Origin: Pseudomonas sp. 21 | GTDB taxonomy: Bacteria > Pseudomonadota > Gammaproteobacteria > Pseudomonadales > Pseudomonadaceae | Assembly: GCF_000955805.1 (NCBI RefSeq) | Contig: NZ_JYOA01000007.1 | Span: 621,832-685,831, forward strand | DNA length: 64,000 nucleotides | Direction of reading: 5' to 3' | In this document: piece after piece, positions 28,452-37,689 of the stretch | How positions within the stretch are numbered: the stretch's first letter is position 1 | How the letters are laid out: every line of letters starts with the position of its first letter | The notes under the pieces: model-generated | Told to the model about the DNA's origin: nothing | Seen by the model: only the letters and a program-made list of their open reading frames with translations | Databases searched by the model: none | Made by a program: the position numbers and the translations under genes

Positions 28452-29819
28452 ATGTCCCTCGAAATCGTCATTCTTGCCGCTGGCCAGGGTACCCGCATGC
28501 GCTCGGCCTTGCCCAAGGTCCTGCATCCGGTCGCTGGAAAACCGATGCTTGCCCACGTGATCGACACCGCCCGCGGCCTCGGCCCGTCGCGTATCCATGT
28601 GGTGATTGGCCATGGCGCCGACCTGGTGCGCGAGCGCCTGCAGGCGGATGACCTGAATTTCGTGATCCAGGAACGGCAGCTGGGCACCGGCCACGCCGTG
28701 GCGCAAGCCGCCCCGTTCCTGAGCGCGGACAATGCGCTGATCCTCTACGGCGATGTGCCGCTGATCGAACAGCCGACCCTCGAGCGCCTGATGGCCCAGG
28801 CCACGCCGGAGCAGCTGGCACTGCTGACCGTCGAGCTGGACGATCCGACTGGCTACGGCCGCATCATCCGTGGCGCCGATGGTGAGGTTCAGGCGATCGT
28901 CGAGCAGAAGGACGCCACCCCCGAGCAACGCACCATCCGCGAAGGCAACACCGGCATCCTCGCTGCGCCCCGTGAGCGCCTGCTGGGCTGGCTGTCGCGG
29001 CTGTCCAACTCCAACGCCCAGGGCGAGTACTACCTCACCGACGTCATTGCCATGGCAGTTGGCGACGGTCTGCGTGTGGCCACCGCCCAGCCCCAGGTGG
29101 CGATGGAGACCCAGGGGGCCAATGACCGCCTGCAGCTTTCCGAGCTGGAGCGCTTCTTCCAGCAGCGCGTGGCGCGCCGCCTGATGGCTCAGGGCGTGAC
29201 CCTGATCGATCCGGCTCGCTTCGACGTACGGGGTGAAGTCAGTGTCGGCCGCGACGTGAGCATCGACGTCAACGTCATTCTCGAAGGCCAGGTGGAGATC
29301 GAGGACGACGTGCAGATCGGCCCCAACTGCTATATCAAGGACAGCACGCTGCGCCGCGGCGCCATCATCAAGGCCAACTCGCACCTCGAAGGCGCCCACG
29401 TCGGCCCCGACAGCGACGTCGGCCCGTTCGCTCGCCTGCGTCCGGGCAGCGTACTGGAGCGCAAGGTGCATGTGGGTAACTTCGTCGAGCTGAAGAACGC
29501 CCACCTGCAGGACGGCGTGAAGGTCGGTCACCTGACCTACCTGGGCGACAGCGAAGTCGGTGCGCGCACCAACATCGGCGCCGGCACCATCACCTGCAAC
29601 TACGATGGCGCGAACAAGTGGCGCACCACCATTGGTGAGGATGTCTTCATCGGCTCCAACAATTCGCTGGTGGCGCCTGTGGATATCGGTGCCGGTGCCA
29701 CGACTGGCGCGGGTTCCACCATCACCGCCGAGGTTCCGGCCGGCACCCTCGGCGTCGGTCGCGCCAAACAGCGGGTGATCGAAGGCTGGAAGCGCCCGGA
29801 AAAGATCAAGAAATCCTGA
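28452..29819 (+). CDS. glmU: Bifunctional GlcNAc-1-phosphate uridyltransferase / GlcN-1-phosphate acetyltransferase
   Basis: GlmU makes UDP-GlcNAc for peptidoglycan and lipopolysaccharide. The 455-residue protein has the N-terminal pyrophosphorylase with [20 protein letters not shown]. The C-terminal left-handed beta-helix of hexapeptide repeats (from about residue 250) carries the acetyltransferase site, with [10 protein letters not shown] near residue 385. In many pseudomonads glmU is followed by glmR and glmS; here an unrelated MarC gene follows. Confidence 0.97.
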   Translation: MSLEIVILAAGQGTRMRSALPKVLHPVAGKPMLAHVIDTARGLGPSRIHVVIGHGADLVRERLQADDLNFVIQERQLGTGHAVAQAAPFLSADNALILYGDVPLIEQPTLERLMAQATPEQLALLTVELDDPTGYGRIIRGADGEVQAIVEQKDATPEQRTIREGNTGILAAPRERLLGWLSRLSNSNAQGEYYLTDVIAMAVGDGLRVATAQPQVAMETQGANDRLQLSELERFFQQRVARRLMAQGVTLIDPARFDVRGEVSVGRDVSIDVNVILEGQVEIEDDVQIGPNCYIKDSTLRRGAIIKANSHLEGAHVGPDSDVGPFARLRPGSVLERKVHVGNFVELKNAHLQDGVKVGHLTYLGDSEVGARTNIGAGTITCNYDGANKWRTTIGEDVFIGSNNSLVAPVDIGAGATTGAGSTITAEVPAGTLGVGRAKQRVIEGWKRPEKIKKS

Positions 29820-29833
29820 TTCACAAGCCATAG

Positions 29834-29861
29834 CCCTGTGGGTAAGTTGTTATCCACAGGG
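29834..29861. terminator. Inverted repeat after glmU
   Basis: CCCTGTGG (29834-29841) pairs with CCACAGGG (29854-29861), extended by TAA/TTA after one mismatch. It lies just past the glmU stop, lacks a long T-run, and includes a perfect DnaA-box 9-mer (29850-29858). Confidence 0.4.
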
Positions 29862-29938
29862 TGGTTCGCTCGTTCCGTTATTCACAGGCCATCCCGAGAA
29901 CCGCGGGGTGGCCCGTTCTTGCTGGAGTTTTCCCGGTC

Positions 29939-30526
29939 ATGCTTGGCGTCGCCATCCTGATCTTTCTGATCACCGACCCGTTCGGCAACATCGCGGTGTT
30001 TCTCGCCGCCCTCAAGTCGGTCCCCGCCGAGCGCCGACTGAAAGTGGCACTGCGCGAGCTGCTGTTCGCTCTGGGCCTGCTGCTGCTGTTCCTCACCCTG
30101 GGCGAACACATCCTCACCGGGCTGGGTCTGTCCAAGGAAGCCACTGGCATCGCCGGCGGCATCATCCTCTTCGTGGTCGCCATGCGCCTGATCTTCCCTA
30201 CGCCCCAGGGTGTACTGGGCGACATGCCGGACAACGAGCCGCTGTTCGTGCCGCTGGCCACCCCGGCGGTGGCGGGGCCGTCCGCGCTGGCGATGCTGAT
30301 CACCCTGCGCAGCACCTACACTGGTCCCTTGTGGGAGCTGTATCTGGCGGTGATCCTTGCCTGGGCGGCGACCGCCTTCATCCTGATGCAGGCGGCCTTC
30401 CTCCAGCGCTTCCTCGGCCCACGCGGGTTGATGGCGGTGGAGCGCCTGGCCGGCATGCTGCTGATCATGCTCAGCGTGAACATGCTCCTGCAGAACGTGC
30501 GCAGCTTCCTGCACATCGCTGCCTGA
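29939..30526 (+). CDS. MarC family membrane protein
   Basis: The protein has 195 residues and six predicted membrane helices. LITDPFGNIAVFLAALK and TPAVAGPSALAMLITL are the paired MarC/YhgN motifs, and ERLAGMLLIMLSVNMLLQ lies near the end. The family is widespread but its transport substrate is unknown; a role in antibiotic resistance was proposed for MarC and later withdrawn. A longer frame opens 26 codons upstream, but CTGGAG precedes ATG 29939-29941. Next to an AmpDh2-like amidase. Confidence 0.85.
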   Translation: MLGVAILIFLITDPFGNIAVFLAALKSVPAERRLKVALRELLFALGLLLLFLTLGEHILTGLGLSKEATGIAGGIILFVVAMRLIFPTPQGVLGDMPDNEPLFVPLATPAVAGPSALAMLITLRSTYTGPLWELYLAVILAWAATAFILMQAAFLQRFLGPRGLMAVERLAGMLLIMLSVNMLLQNVRSFLHIAA

Positions 30527-30548
30527 TGCTCCCCTCCTGAGAACCGCC

Positions 30549-31331
30549 ATGATCCTGCGTGTCCTGACCTTCGCCTTGCTCACCACACTGCTCGCCGGCT
30601 GCGCCGACCAGGGCCTGCAGATCGATCGCGAGCATGTGTCGAGGAACCAGGACAGCCGTATCCAGTACGTCATTGTCCACTACACCTCGGCTGACCTGCC
30701 GCGCTCGCTGGCGCTGCTGACCCACGGCGAGGTGAGCGCGCACTACCTGATCGGCGACAACCCGGCGACCATCTACCAGCTGGTGGACGAGAACCGCCGT
30801 GCCTGGCACGCCGGCGCCAGCGAATGGCAGGGGCGTACCTGGCTCAATTCCACCTCCATCGGCATCGAATTGGTGAACCCCGGCTACCGCGATACCCCGA
30901 GCGGGAAGATCTGGTATTCCTACCCGGATGCGCAGATCGATGCGCTGATCGCCTTACTGCGAGATATCACCAGGCGCCAGGGCATCACGCCGGAACACAT
31001 CCTCGGCCACAGCGATATCGCTCCGCAGCGCAAGGTCGACCCGGGTCCACTGTTTCCCTGGAAGAGGCTCGCCGAAGCCGGCCTGATCCCCTGGCCGAAA
31101 CCGGGCGAGCTGGCACGCCACCTGACCGAGCTGAACGGCCAGTTGCCGGCTCCTGGCTGGTTCCAGCAGCAGCTGGCGCGCCACGGTTATGCGGTGCCGC
31201 TCGATGGGGTGATGGATGAGGAAACCCGCAACGTGATCGCGGCGTTCCAGATGCGCTTCCGCCCGGAGCGCTTCGACGGCGAGCCGGACCTGGAAACCGC
31301 CGCGCTGCTGCTGGCGGTACCGACCTCTTAA
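30549..31331 (+). CDS. ampDh2: N-acetylmuramoyl-L-alanine amidase, AmpDh2-like lipoprotein
   Basis: The 260-residue protein begins with a lipoprotein signal ending LLAGC (Cys18). A zinc amidase_2 domain follows: YVIVHYTS supplies the first His, and HSDIAPQRKVDPG the second His and the Asp. A C-terminal peptidoglycan-binding domain (LDGVMDEETRNVIAAFQMRF) completes it. Such enzymes cleave the stem peptide from glycan in the periplasm, and the P. aeruginosa homologue is outer-membrane anchored and affects AmpC regulation. It converges on kinB with a 4-bp overlap, as in P. aeruginosa where ampDh2 neighbours kinB-algB. Confidence 0.88.
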   Translation: MILRVLTFALLTTLLAGCADQGLQIDREHVSRNQDSRIQYVIVHYTSADLPRSLALLTHGEVSAHYLIGDNPATIYQLVDENRRAWHAGASEWQGRTWLNSTSIGIELVNPGYRDTPSGKIWYSYPDAQIDALIALLRDITRRQGITPEHILGHSDIAPQRKVDPGPLFPWKRLAEAGLIPWPKPGELARHLTELNGQLPAPGWFQQQLARHGYAVPLDGVMDEETRNVIAAFQMRFRPERFDGEPDLETAALLLAVPTS

Positions 31332-33121
31332 ACCGGCAGCAGCAGGTAGAAACGCGAGCCCTTGCCCTGTTGCGAGCGCAGGGCGATGCGTCCGCCGTGC
31401 AGTTGCACGATTTCCCGGCATAGCGCCAGGCCAAGTCCTACACCGCCTTTCTTGCGGCCGACCTGTACGAAGGGTTCGAAGATACGCCCTTGCTGGCTGA
31501 GCGGGATGCCGTCGCCGCTGTCTTCCACGGCAATCGCCACGCGCTCTTCCTGGCAGCGCGCCTGCAGGCGAATGGTGCCGCCATCGGGGGTATGGCGCAG
31601 CGCGTTGCCGATCAAGTTGTCCAGCACTCGCTCGATCTGCGTACGGTCGATATTGATGGCCGGCAGATCCTCGGCGACCTCCAGGTCCAGCTCGATACGC
31701 TTGTCTTCGGCCGGTCCGATAAAGCGCTGGTGAGCCTGGCGCAGCAGGTCGCCGACATCGCAAAGCTGCAGTTCGAGCTTCTGGGTGCCGCTCTGGTAGC
31801 GGGAGAAATTCAGCAGGTCGTTGATCAGCCGCACCAGGCGGTGCATCTCTTCGTCGACGGTGCGCACCAGGTCGCGCTCGCGGGATTCCTCGGGAAACTT
31901 CAGGCGTTCGGCGAGCAGGCCGAAGGCCATGTGCATGCCGGTCATGGGGGTGCGCAGTTCGTGGGAAGCACGCAGTACGAAGTCGTTGCGCACGCGCTCG
32001 AAGGCTCGCTGTTCAGTGACGTCGCGCACCACCATTACCGCGCCGATGTTGCGCCCGTCGTCGTGACTGACCGGCGATATGCCCCAGGTCAGCAACCGGC
32101 TCTCGCCGCTCACCTCCACCACCAGGTCCTGCGGGGTTTCCTCCAGCAGGTTGCCGGTCAGGACGCGTTGCACGGCCTGGGCCAGCTCCGGGTTGTCGAG
32201 CATCGTGCCCAGTTCCTGGCCCTGCGGATCGCTGTGGGAGAACAGCTGGCGCGTGGCAACCGGATTGGCGTGTTCGATGCGGCCGTGGCGGTCGAGGATC
32301 ACCAGGCCGTCGTCGATGCTGTCGAGCACCGCCAGCAGGCGCTTGCGGCCCGAACCCAGCGCCTCGGTGTTGCTCGCGCGGTAAAGCCGCAGGGCTTCAG
32401 CCATCAGGCCGAAGCGACGGCTCAGCGAGGACATTTCGGAGACGCCGGAAACCGGCAGGGTGACGTCGAATTCACCCTGGCCGATCTTGTCCGCGGCCTT
32501 GGCCAGCGTCTCGATCGGCGCACCGAAGCGGCGGGCAATGCTGTGGGCAGTGATGAAACCGACCACCAGGATGGCGATGCCGATGAGTCCGAGCAGGCCG
32601 CTGATCAGCAGGGTGCGGTCGCGAGCCGAGCGCTCGTCGGCGCTGATGTTCGCCATGGCACCCTGATGCAGCGCCAGCAGGCGGTTGCGCAGGACGTCGA
32701 GGGTGCGGCTGAGGTCGCTGTCCTCCAGCAGTTCCGGGCGCCCCGGGCCGGGCGTATCGGTCGCCTCGACGAACAGGCGGTGAGCATCGGCGATTTCTGT
32801 CATGGCCTGGCGCTCGCTGCCGGTCCGGGCCAGGGCCCGCCCCTGCTCGAGCGCCTGGGCGAAGTGCGTGCGGGCCTGTTCCAGGCGTTCCGGGCTGGGC
32901 CGCGCGCTGAGTACCTGCACCAGTTCGTCGCCCAGCGACTGGCGCAGGCGTTGACTGACCTCGATGGCGTCGAAGTTGCGCTGGATCAGCTGGGCCTGCT
33001 CGCGGCCGGTCAGTACCACGCTGAACAGCCCGAGCAGCAGCCCCAGCAGCGCTACCGTGATCAGCGCCGAGATGCTCAGGAAGAGTCTCGTGCGCAGCGT
33101 CATCGGGATCGGCAGGTTCAC
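31328..33121 (-). CDS. kinB: Sensor histidine kinase KinB
   Basis: KinB is the membrane kinase/phosphatase paired with AlgB, controlling alginate and virulence in Pseudomonas. The 597-residue protein has a membrane helix near 12-36, a periplasmic region, a second helix near 172-194 (LLISGLLGLIGIAILVVGFI), HAMP, and a PAS domain (LLAVLDSIDDGLVILDRHG). HisKA has SHELRTPMTGMH with the phospho-accepting His near 386, and a HATPase_c domain follows. The GTG start (33119-33121) overlaps the algB stop by 4 nt; ATG 33101-33103 is an alternative six codons later. Confidence 0.93.
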   Translation of the reverse strand: MNLPIPMTLRTRLFLSISALITVALLGLLLGLFSVVLTGREQAQLIQRNFDAIEVSQRLRQSLGDELVQVLSARPSPERLEQARTHFAQALEQGRALARTGSERQAMTEIADAHRLFVEATDTPGPGRPELLEDSDLSRTLDVLRNRLLALHQGAMANISADERSARDRTLLISGLLGLIGIAILVVGFITAHSIARRFGAPIETLAKAADKIGQGEFDVTLPVSGVSEMSSLSRRFGLMAEALRLYRASNTEALGSGRKRLLAVLDSIDDGLVILDRHGRIEHANPVATRQLFSHSDPQGQELGTMLDNPELAQAVQRVLTGNLLEETPQDLVVEVSGESRLLTWGISPVSHDDGRNIGAVMVVRDVTEQRAFERVRNDFVLRASHELRTPMTGMHMAFGLLAERLKFPEESRERDLVRTVDEEMHRLVRLINDLLNFSRYQSGTQKLELQLCDVGDLLRQAHQRFIGPAEDKRIELDLEVAEDLPAINIDRTQIERVLDNLIGNALRHTPDGGTIRLQARCQEERVAIAVEDSGDGIPLSQQGRIFEPFVQVGRKKGGVGLGLALCREIVQLHGGRIALRSQQGKGSRFYLLLPV

Positions 33122-34464
33122 AGGCTGTACTGCTTGCGCTTGCGATAGAGGGTGGAAGCGTCAATCCCCAGGGTCTTGGCGGCCTGGTCGAGGGTAGCGC
33201 TGGAGGCCATCACGGCAGCGATGTGGGCTTTCTCCAGTTCTTCCAGGCTCATGGCCTCGCCGATGCGCGGCGCCGAGTTGGTGGTTTGTTCGCCGATAGA
33301 AAGCTGTTCGACACCGATAAGATCAAGATTGCAGATGATACTTGCACGTTCGATAACATTTCGCAGCTCTCGCACGTTCCCCGGCCAGTTGTAGCGGCGC
33401 AGCAACGCGCGGGCCTCGTCGGTGAAGCCGCGAGCCGGGCGGCCGTAGTCCTTCACGAAGCGGGCAAGGAAGCGCTCGGCCAGGCCGATAATGTCCTCGG
33501 CGCGTTCGCGCAGTGGCGGCAGATTCAGCACGATGACGTTCAGACGGTAGAGCAGGTCTTCGCGGAAAGTGCCTTGGGCGACCATGCCGGCGAGATCACG
33601 GTTGGTGGCCGCGAGGATGCGTACATCAGCGTTGCGGGTAACCGGATCGCCGATCCGCTCGTACTCCTTGTCCTGGATGAAGCGCAGCAGTTTCGGCTGC
33701 AGGATGAGGGGAAAATCGCCAATTTCGTCGAGGAACAGCGTGCCGCCATCCGCCTGGCTGATGCGTCCGAGGGTGTTCTCGGTAGCGCCGGTGAATGCAC
33801 CGCGGCTGTGGCCGAACAGTTCGCTCTCCATCAGTTCGGCGGAAAGGGAAGGGCAGTTGATGGTCACGCAGGACTTCTTCGCCCGCTTGCTCCAGCCGTG
33901 TATGGCCCGAGCCAGCTCACCTTTGCCGGAGCCGGATTCGCCGAGGATGAGGATGTTGGCGTCGGTGGCGGCCACCTGGCGGGCCGTCTCCAGCACGGCA
34001 GCCATGGCCGGGCTGTGGGATTCGAGCACATCGCCCTGCTTGCGCATCTCGCCTTCCAGCGCCTCGATGCGCGCGGTGAGCTGGCGCACTTCCAACTGCT
34101 TGGCGGCGGCCAGGCGCAGCTGGTCGGGGCTGCAGGGCTTCACCAGGTAATCGGCGGCGCCGGCCTGCATGGCATCCACCGCCGTGTCCACAGCCGAATG
34201 CGCGGTGACTATCACCACGCGCATCCATGGCGCCTGCACGCGCATCTGCGCCAGCACATCCAGGCCGTTGTCGTCGCCCAGGCGCAGGTCGAGGAAGCAC
34301 AGGTCGAACACCTGGCGCTGCAACAGGTTATCGGCCTGCTGTGCGCTGTTGGCGGTGGCCACGCTGTAGCCCTCGTCCTCCAGGCAGTAGCGGAACGAGC
34401 GCAGGATGGCGGACTCGTCATCGACCAGCAGGATCCGGCCTTGCTGTTCAGGCGTTGCGTCCAT
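33118..34464 (-). CDS. algB: NtrC-family response regulator AlgB
   Basis: The 448 residues hold a receiver domain with the phosphorylation site Asp59 (FLDLRL) and Lys109-region (VKPCSP). A sigma-54-interacting AAA+ domain has Walker A GESGSGKGE, the GAFTGA loop that contacts sigma-54, and GGTLFLDEIGD. A Fis-type helix-turn-helix ends LDQAAKTLGIDASTLYRKRKQY. In P. aeruginosa AlgB controls alginate genes and quorum-sensing targets and is dephosphorylated by KinB. It is upstream of kinB in the same operon and divergent from a BON gene with a sigma-54-like promoter. Confidence 0.93.
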   Translation of the reverse strand: MDATPEQQGRILLVDDESAILRSFRYCLEDEGYSVATANSAQQADNLLQRQVFDLCFLDLRLGDDNGLDVLAQMRVQAPWMRVVIVTAHSAVDTAVDAMQAGAADYLVKPCSPDQLRLAAAKQLEVRQLTARIEALEGEMRKQGDVLESHSPAMAAVLETARQVAATDANILILGESGSGKGELARAIHGWSKRAKKSCVTINCPSLSAELMESELFGHSRGAFTGATENTLGRISQADGGTLFLDEIGDFPLILQPKLLRFIQDKEYERIGDPVTRNADVRILAATNRDLAGMVAQGTFREDLLYRLNVIVLNLPPLRERAEDIIGLAERFLARFVKDYGRPARGFTDEARALLRRYNWPGNVRELRNVIERASIICNLDLIGVEQLSIGEQTTNSAPRIGEAMSLEELEKAHIAAVMASSATLDQAAKTLGIDASTLYRKRKQYSL

Positions 34465-34640
34465 TCAGCGATTTCCTCGTTGTGTGATTCATTGTTGTAA
34501 GGGGTGTGATTTTTCTTAGTCCAGGGATTTTCGTGCAAGTTGCAAGAATCTTTCGGGTGCTTCGGGCAGGGTGCACAGCCCGGGTTATGCACAGACCATT
34601 CAACACATTGAATTACAAGAATTTTATCCACAAATCGCAC

Positions 34641-34655
34641 TGGCACGGCGCTTGC
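34641..34655 (+). promoter_or_regulatory. Sigma-54 (-24/-12) promoter before the BON gene
   Basis: TGGCAC (34641-34646), five bases, then TTGC (34652-34655) matches the RpoN consensus with the required 10 bp between GG and GC. It lies 39 bp before the BON start. A DnaA-box 9-mer lies just upstream (34624-34632). Confidence 0.75.
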
Positions 34656-34693
34656 GAATCCAATGCTGCACCATCGTTTGACGGAGACCCGCC

Positions 34694-35548
34694 ATGCCTA
34701 ACCCGAAGATCCTTGCCCTTGTCCTGGGTTCCGCGCTGCTGGCCCTGCAGCCGCTGGCCAGCCATGCCGCCGAGGCCGGGCTGACTGCGCAACTGGCCGA
34801 AGCGCGCCAGGAAGGTTCGATCTGGACGGCCATCAACCTCAACCGCGAACTCAAGCCCTACGCGATCAAGGTGGACGTGGAAAACGGCCGTGCGCAACTG
34901 ACCGGCGCCGTGGCCAGTGAAGATCAGAAGGCGCTGGCCGGGCAGATTGCCGGTAGCGTCGAAGGCATCACGTCGGTGGATAACCAACTGGGCGTCGATG
35001 CTTCGCTGGCTGACGCACAGAAGGCCGACACCACCAAGGATCCAGGCGTGGTGCAGAAGTGGGACGACGCCACGCTGGCGGCGAAGGTGAAATCCAGGCT
35101 GCTGCTGGAGAAACGCGGCGAAGGTCTGGATATCAAGGTCACCAGCAAGTCCGGCGCGGTCACCCTCGAAGGCACGGTGATCAGCGAGGAGGCGAGCCAG
35201 CAGGCCGCCCACCTGGCGGCGCAGACCGAAGGTGTCAGCGCTGTGGATAACCGTCTGAAGGTCGACCCGGATGCGGCTTCCACGCAGGCATTCGAGAAGT
35301 CCGTCGGCGATGCCCAGGCCGCCGTGAGCGATGCCTGGATCACCAGCCAGATCAAGGCCGGCATCCTCTCCGCCCATGCCCTGCAGGGGCTGTCCATCGG
35401 CGTTTCCACCCGCGACGGCGTGGTGACCCTGAGTGGCCAGGTGCCCAATGCCGACGAGCGCCAGCAATTGATCGATTCCGCCCGCAAGACCCGTGGTGTG
35501 CGTGAGGTGGACGCCACTGCGCTGAAGGTGGCCGGCCAGGCCGCCTGA
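34694..35548 (+). CDS. Periplasmic protein with three BON domains (OsmY-like)
   Basis: The 284-residue protein has a signal peptide (ILALVLGSALLALQPLASHA) and three BON-type units. They are centred on VDVENGRAQLTGAVASEDQK, ITSKSG-like TSKSGAVTLEGTVISEE and STRDGVVTLSGQVPNADER, each followed by a VxxVDNxL-type strand. BON domains bind phospholipid or membrane interfaces, and OsmY is a periplasmic stress protein and chaperone. A sigma-54-like promoter lies directly upstream and a DUF2383 gene follows 33 bp later. Role inferred: envelope stress. Confidence 0.85.
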   Translation: MPNPKILALVLGSALLALQPLASHAAEAGLTAQLAEARQEGSIWTAINLNRELKPYAIKVDVENGRAQLTGAVASEDQKALAGQIAGSVEGITSVDNQLGVDASLADAQKADTTKDPGVVQKWDDATLAAKVKSRLLLEKRGEGLDIKVTSKSGAVTLEGTVISEEASQQAAHLAAQTEGVSAVDNRLKVDPDAASTQAFEKSVGDAQAAVSDAWITSQIKAGILSAHALQGLSIGVSTRDGVVTLSGQVPNADERQQLIDSARKTRGVREVDATALKVAGQAA

Positions 35549-35581
35549 CTCTTCCACCCTTCCTTTGCAGGAGTACCTGTC

Positions 35582-36016
35582 ATGACTCGCACGACCAGTC
35601 AGCTCAATGAACTCATCGAGATTACCCGTGACGGCCAGCGCTTCTACCAGCACGCCATCCAGGAAGTGAAGGATGCCCGGCTGCAGCGGCTGTTCCAGTC
35701 CATGGCGCAGGCCAAGACCGACGTGATCAATGCCCTGGCCGGCAAGGTCGCCGCCAACCACGAGGACCCCGCCACCGGTGGCACGCTGCTGGGCAAACTG
35801 CGCCAGGTCTACGCCGACACCCGTGCGACCCTGGCCAGCGATGAAGGCGCCACCTATGTCGCCCAGCTGGAGGAAACCGAGGACCGCATCCTTCATGCCT
35901 TCGAGGACGCCCTGGAGAAAGGCACGCCGGAAACCCAGGCGCTGCTGCGCGCCGAACTGCCCAAGGTGCGGGCCTGCCACGACCAGATGAGCGAGCTGAA
36001 GCACTCGCTGAAGTGA
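35582..36016 (+). CDS. DUF2383 / PA2169-family four-helix-bundle protein
   Basis: This 144-residue, all-helical protein begins MTRTTSQLNELIEITRDGQR and contains the EDRILHAFEDAL helix. It resembles the ferritin-like four-helix bundles of the PA2169 family, whose function is unknown. No signal peptide is visible. It is 33 bp after the BON gene, so probably co-transcribed. Confidence 0.75.
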   Translation: MTRTTSQLNELIEITRDGQRFYQHAIQEVKDARLQRLFQSMAQAKTDVINALAGKVAANHEDPATGGTLLGKLRQVYADTRATLASDEGATYVAQLEETEDRILHAFEDALEKGTPETQALLRAELPKVRACHDQMSELKHSLK

Positions 36017-36167
36017 TGCCGTTCACACGAGCGCAGGGAGGCGCTCCCGCGTCGGGATTGCAAATCGCACGAGCCATCCCGACCCATCGTGCAGGATGCG
36101 GTGGAAAGGTACCTTGGTTCAATGTTTAAGTTATTGATTTAAAAGTAAAAAAACTGATTCATCAGAC

Positions 36168-36183
36168 TGGCATGCGGCGTGCA
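36168..36183 (+). promoter_or_regulatory. Sigma-54-like promoter before the small membrane gene
   Basis: TGGCAT (36168-36173), five bases, GTGCA (36179-36183) keeps GG and GC at the required 10-bp spacing but departs from consensus in the -12 element. An AT-rich tract (36122-36155) just upstream could be an IHF-type bend. It is 113 bp before the start of the next gene. Confidence 0.45.
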
Positions 36184-36295
36184 ATTCCTACTGCAAGACA
36201 GTCAACAGAACCACCCGCGACGACGAGAACCACAAAGGCCGAGGAAACCGCCTCAAGGTTCGACAGACAGATCGGCGACGGGCAGGAGAGACGGG

Positions 36296-36613
36296 ATGAA
36301 CAGCGAAACCAACAGCCAAGTGCAAGTCGTGCGTATCGATGTGTGGACCCGGATCTTCTTCGCCGGCGCCCTCCTGCTGTTGCTGATCAACCAGGTGCAG
36401 CTGCAGATGCAGGTTTCCCAGGCCCAGGCCGCCAGCGCACCGGTCGCCTATGTTCCGGCCGCCTCCAGCACCCCCGATCTGTACCGCGAAGCGTCGCGTT
36501 ATCCACAGGTCGCCCCCGCTCGCAACCCGGCTCGGGTGCTGCAAGCGCCGCAGGCGCAAACCCAGGCTCAGGTCCAGCCGATGGCCAGGCCCCAGGGCGG
36601 CTGGGTGTTCTGA
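36296..36613 (+). CDS. Small single-pass membrane protein of unknown function
   Basis: The start ATG (36296-36298) follows GGAGAG. The 105-residue product has a cytoplasmic N-terminus (MNSETNSQVQVVRIDVW), one membrane helix (IFFAGALLLLLINQVQLQ), and a tail rich in Ala, Gln and Pro. I do not recognise the family. It lies in a run of stress-type small genes behind a possible sigma-54 promoter. Confidence 0.6.
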   Translation: MNSETNSQVQVVRIDVWTRIFFAGALLLLLINQVQLQMQVSQAQAASAPVAYVPAASSTPDLYREASRYPQVAPARNPARVLQAPQAQTQAQVQPMARPQGGWVF

Positions 36614-36634
36614 CCCTTCCGATCCGATTTCTGA

Positions 36635-36943
<309 letters not shown>

Positions 36944-36981
36944 CGCCCCGGACCGGTGGACGTTGAACAAGGAGCGTAGCG

Positions 36982-37452
36982 ATGGGCTTTACCCGCAATC
37001 TGCTGCTGTCGGCTGTTCTGCTCGGCGCCGGGGCCCAGGCCCTGGCCGCCGAGGCGGACAAGGATGCGCAGTACCGCCTGAACGAGCTGGTGGCCAGCGA
37101 CCCGCAGTACCGCGACAGCTGGCAATCGGTGGTCAAGGACGAGAGTCGCCTGCCTGACTGGGTGATGAACCTCAGCGGCACCGCGACACCGATGCAGGCG
37201 GTGGACGAGCAGGGCGACAAGTACCTGGTCGGCGAGCTGTGCCAAGCGCACAACTGTGCCGCCCACCGGCTGTATGTGGCCTTTACCTGGGACAAGGACA
37301 GGGCCTACGCGCTTTACGTGAAGGTTCCCGAAAACCTTCCGGCGGACAAGTCTCCGAGCAAGCACGCCAGTTTCCGCTGGCTGGGTGAGCCGGACGATTC
37401 GGTGAAACGGATCCTCGACGACCAGCTCAAGAGTGATCCGAACTGGTACTGA
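36982..37452 (+). CDS. Ivy-family lysozyme inhibitor homologue
   Basis: The 156-residue protein has a signal peptide (LLLSAVLLGAGAQALA). A mature domain follows with YLVGELCQAHNCAAHRLYVAF and YALYVKVPE, the fold pattern of Ivy, an inhibitor of C-type lysozymes in the periplasm. In Ivy proteins the inhibitory loop is CKPHDC; here it reads CQAHNC, keeping the two Cys and the His. A homologue lies near algB in P. aeruginosa too. It closes the envelope-stress run started by the BON gene. Inhibitory activity of this variant is uncertain. Confidence 0.8.
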   Translation: MGFTRNLLLSAVLLGAGAQALAAEADKDAQYRLNELVASDPQYRDSWQSVVKDESRLPDWVMNLSGTATPMQAVDEQGDKYLVGELCQAHNCAAHRLYVAFTWDKDRAYALYVKVPENLPADKSPSKHASFRWLGEPDDSVKRILDDQLKSDPNWY

Positions 37453-37689
37453 CCGTACCAGCAGGCAGTTTCTGAGAGACGCGTACCCAGAAGGCGTACG
37501 CAAGGCCAGGGGGCCGGGATGTTCGGGATGCGCCAGGTCCTGAATGACCCAGGGGTACAGGGGGTACCTCCGCATCAGCGGGCCGGGCCAGGCAAAGCCT
37601 CCGGAACCGTCGCGGGATTCTCGCGCCGGCTCCGGAGCGCTTCATTTCATGCAGCGCCCTTCAGGCACAAGCGGGCGTACGGCAGCGCG

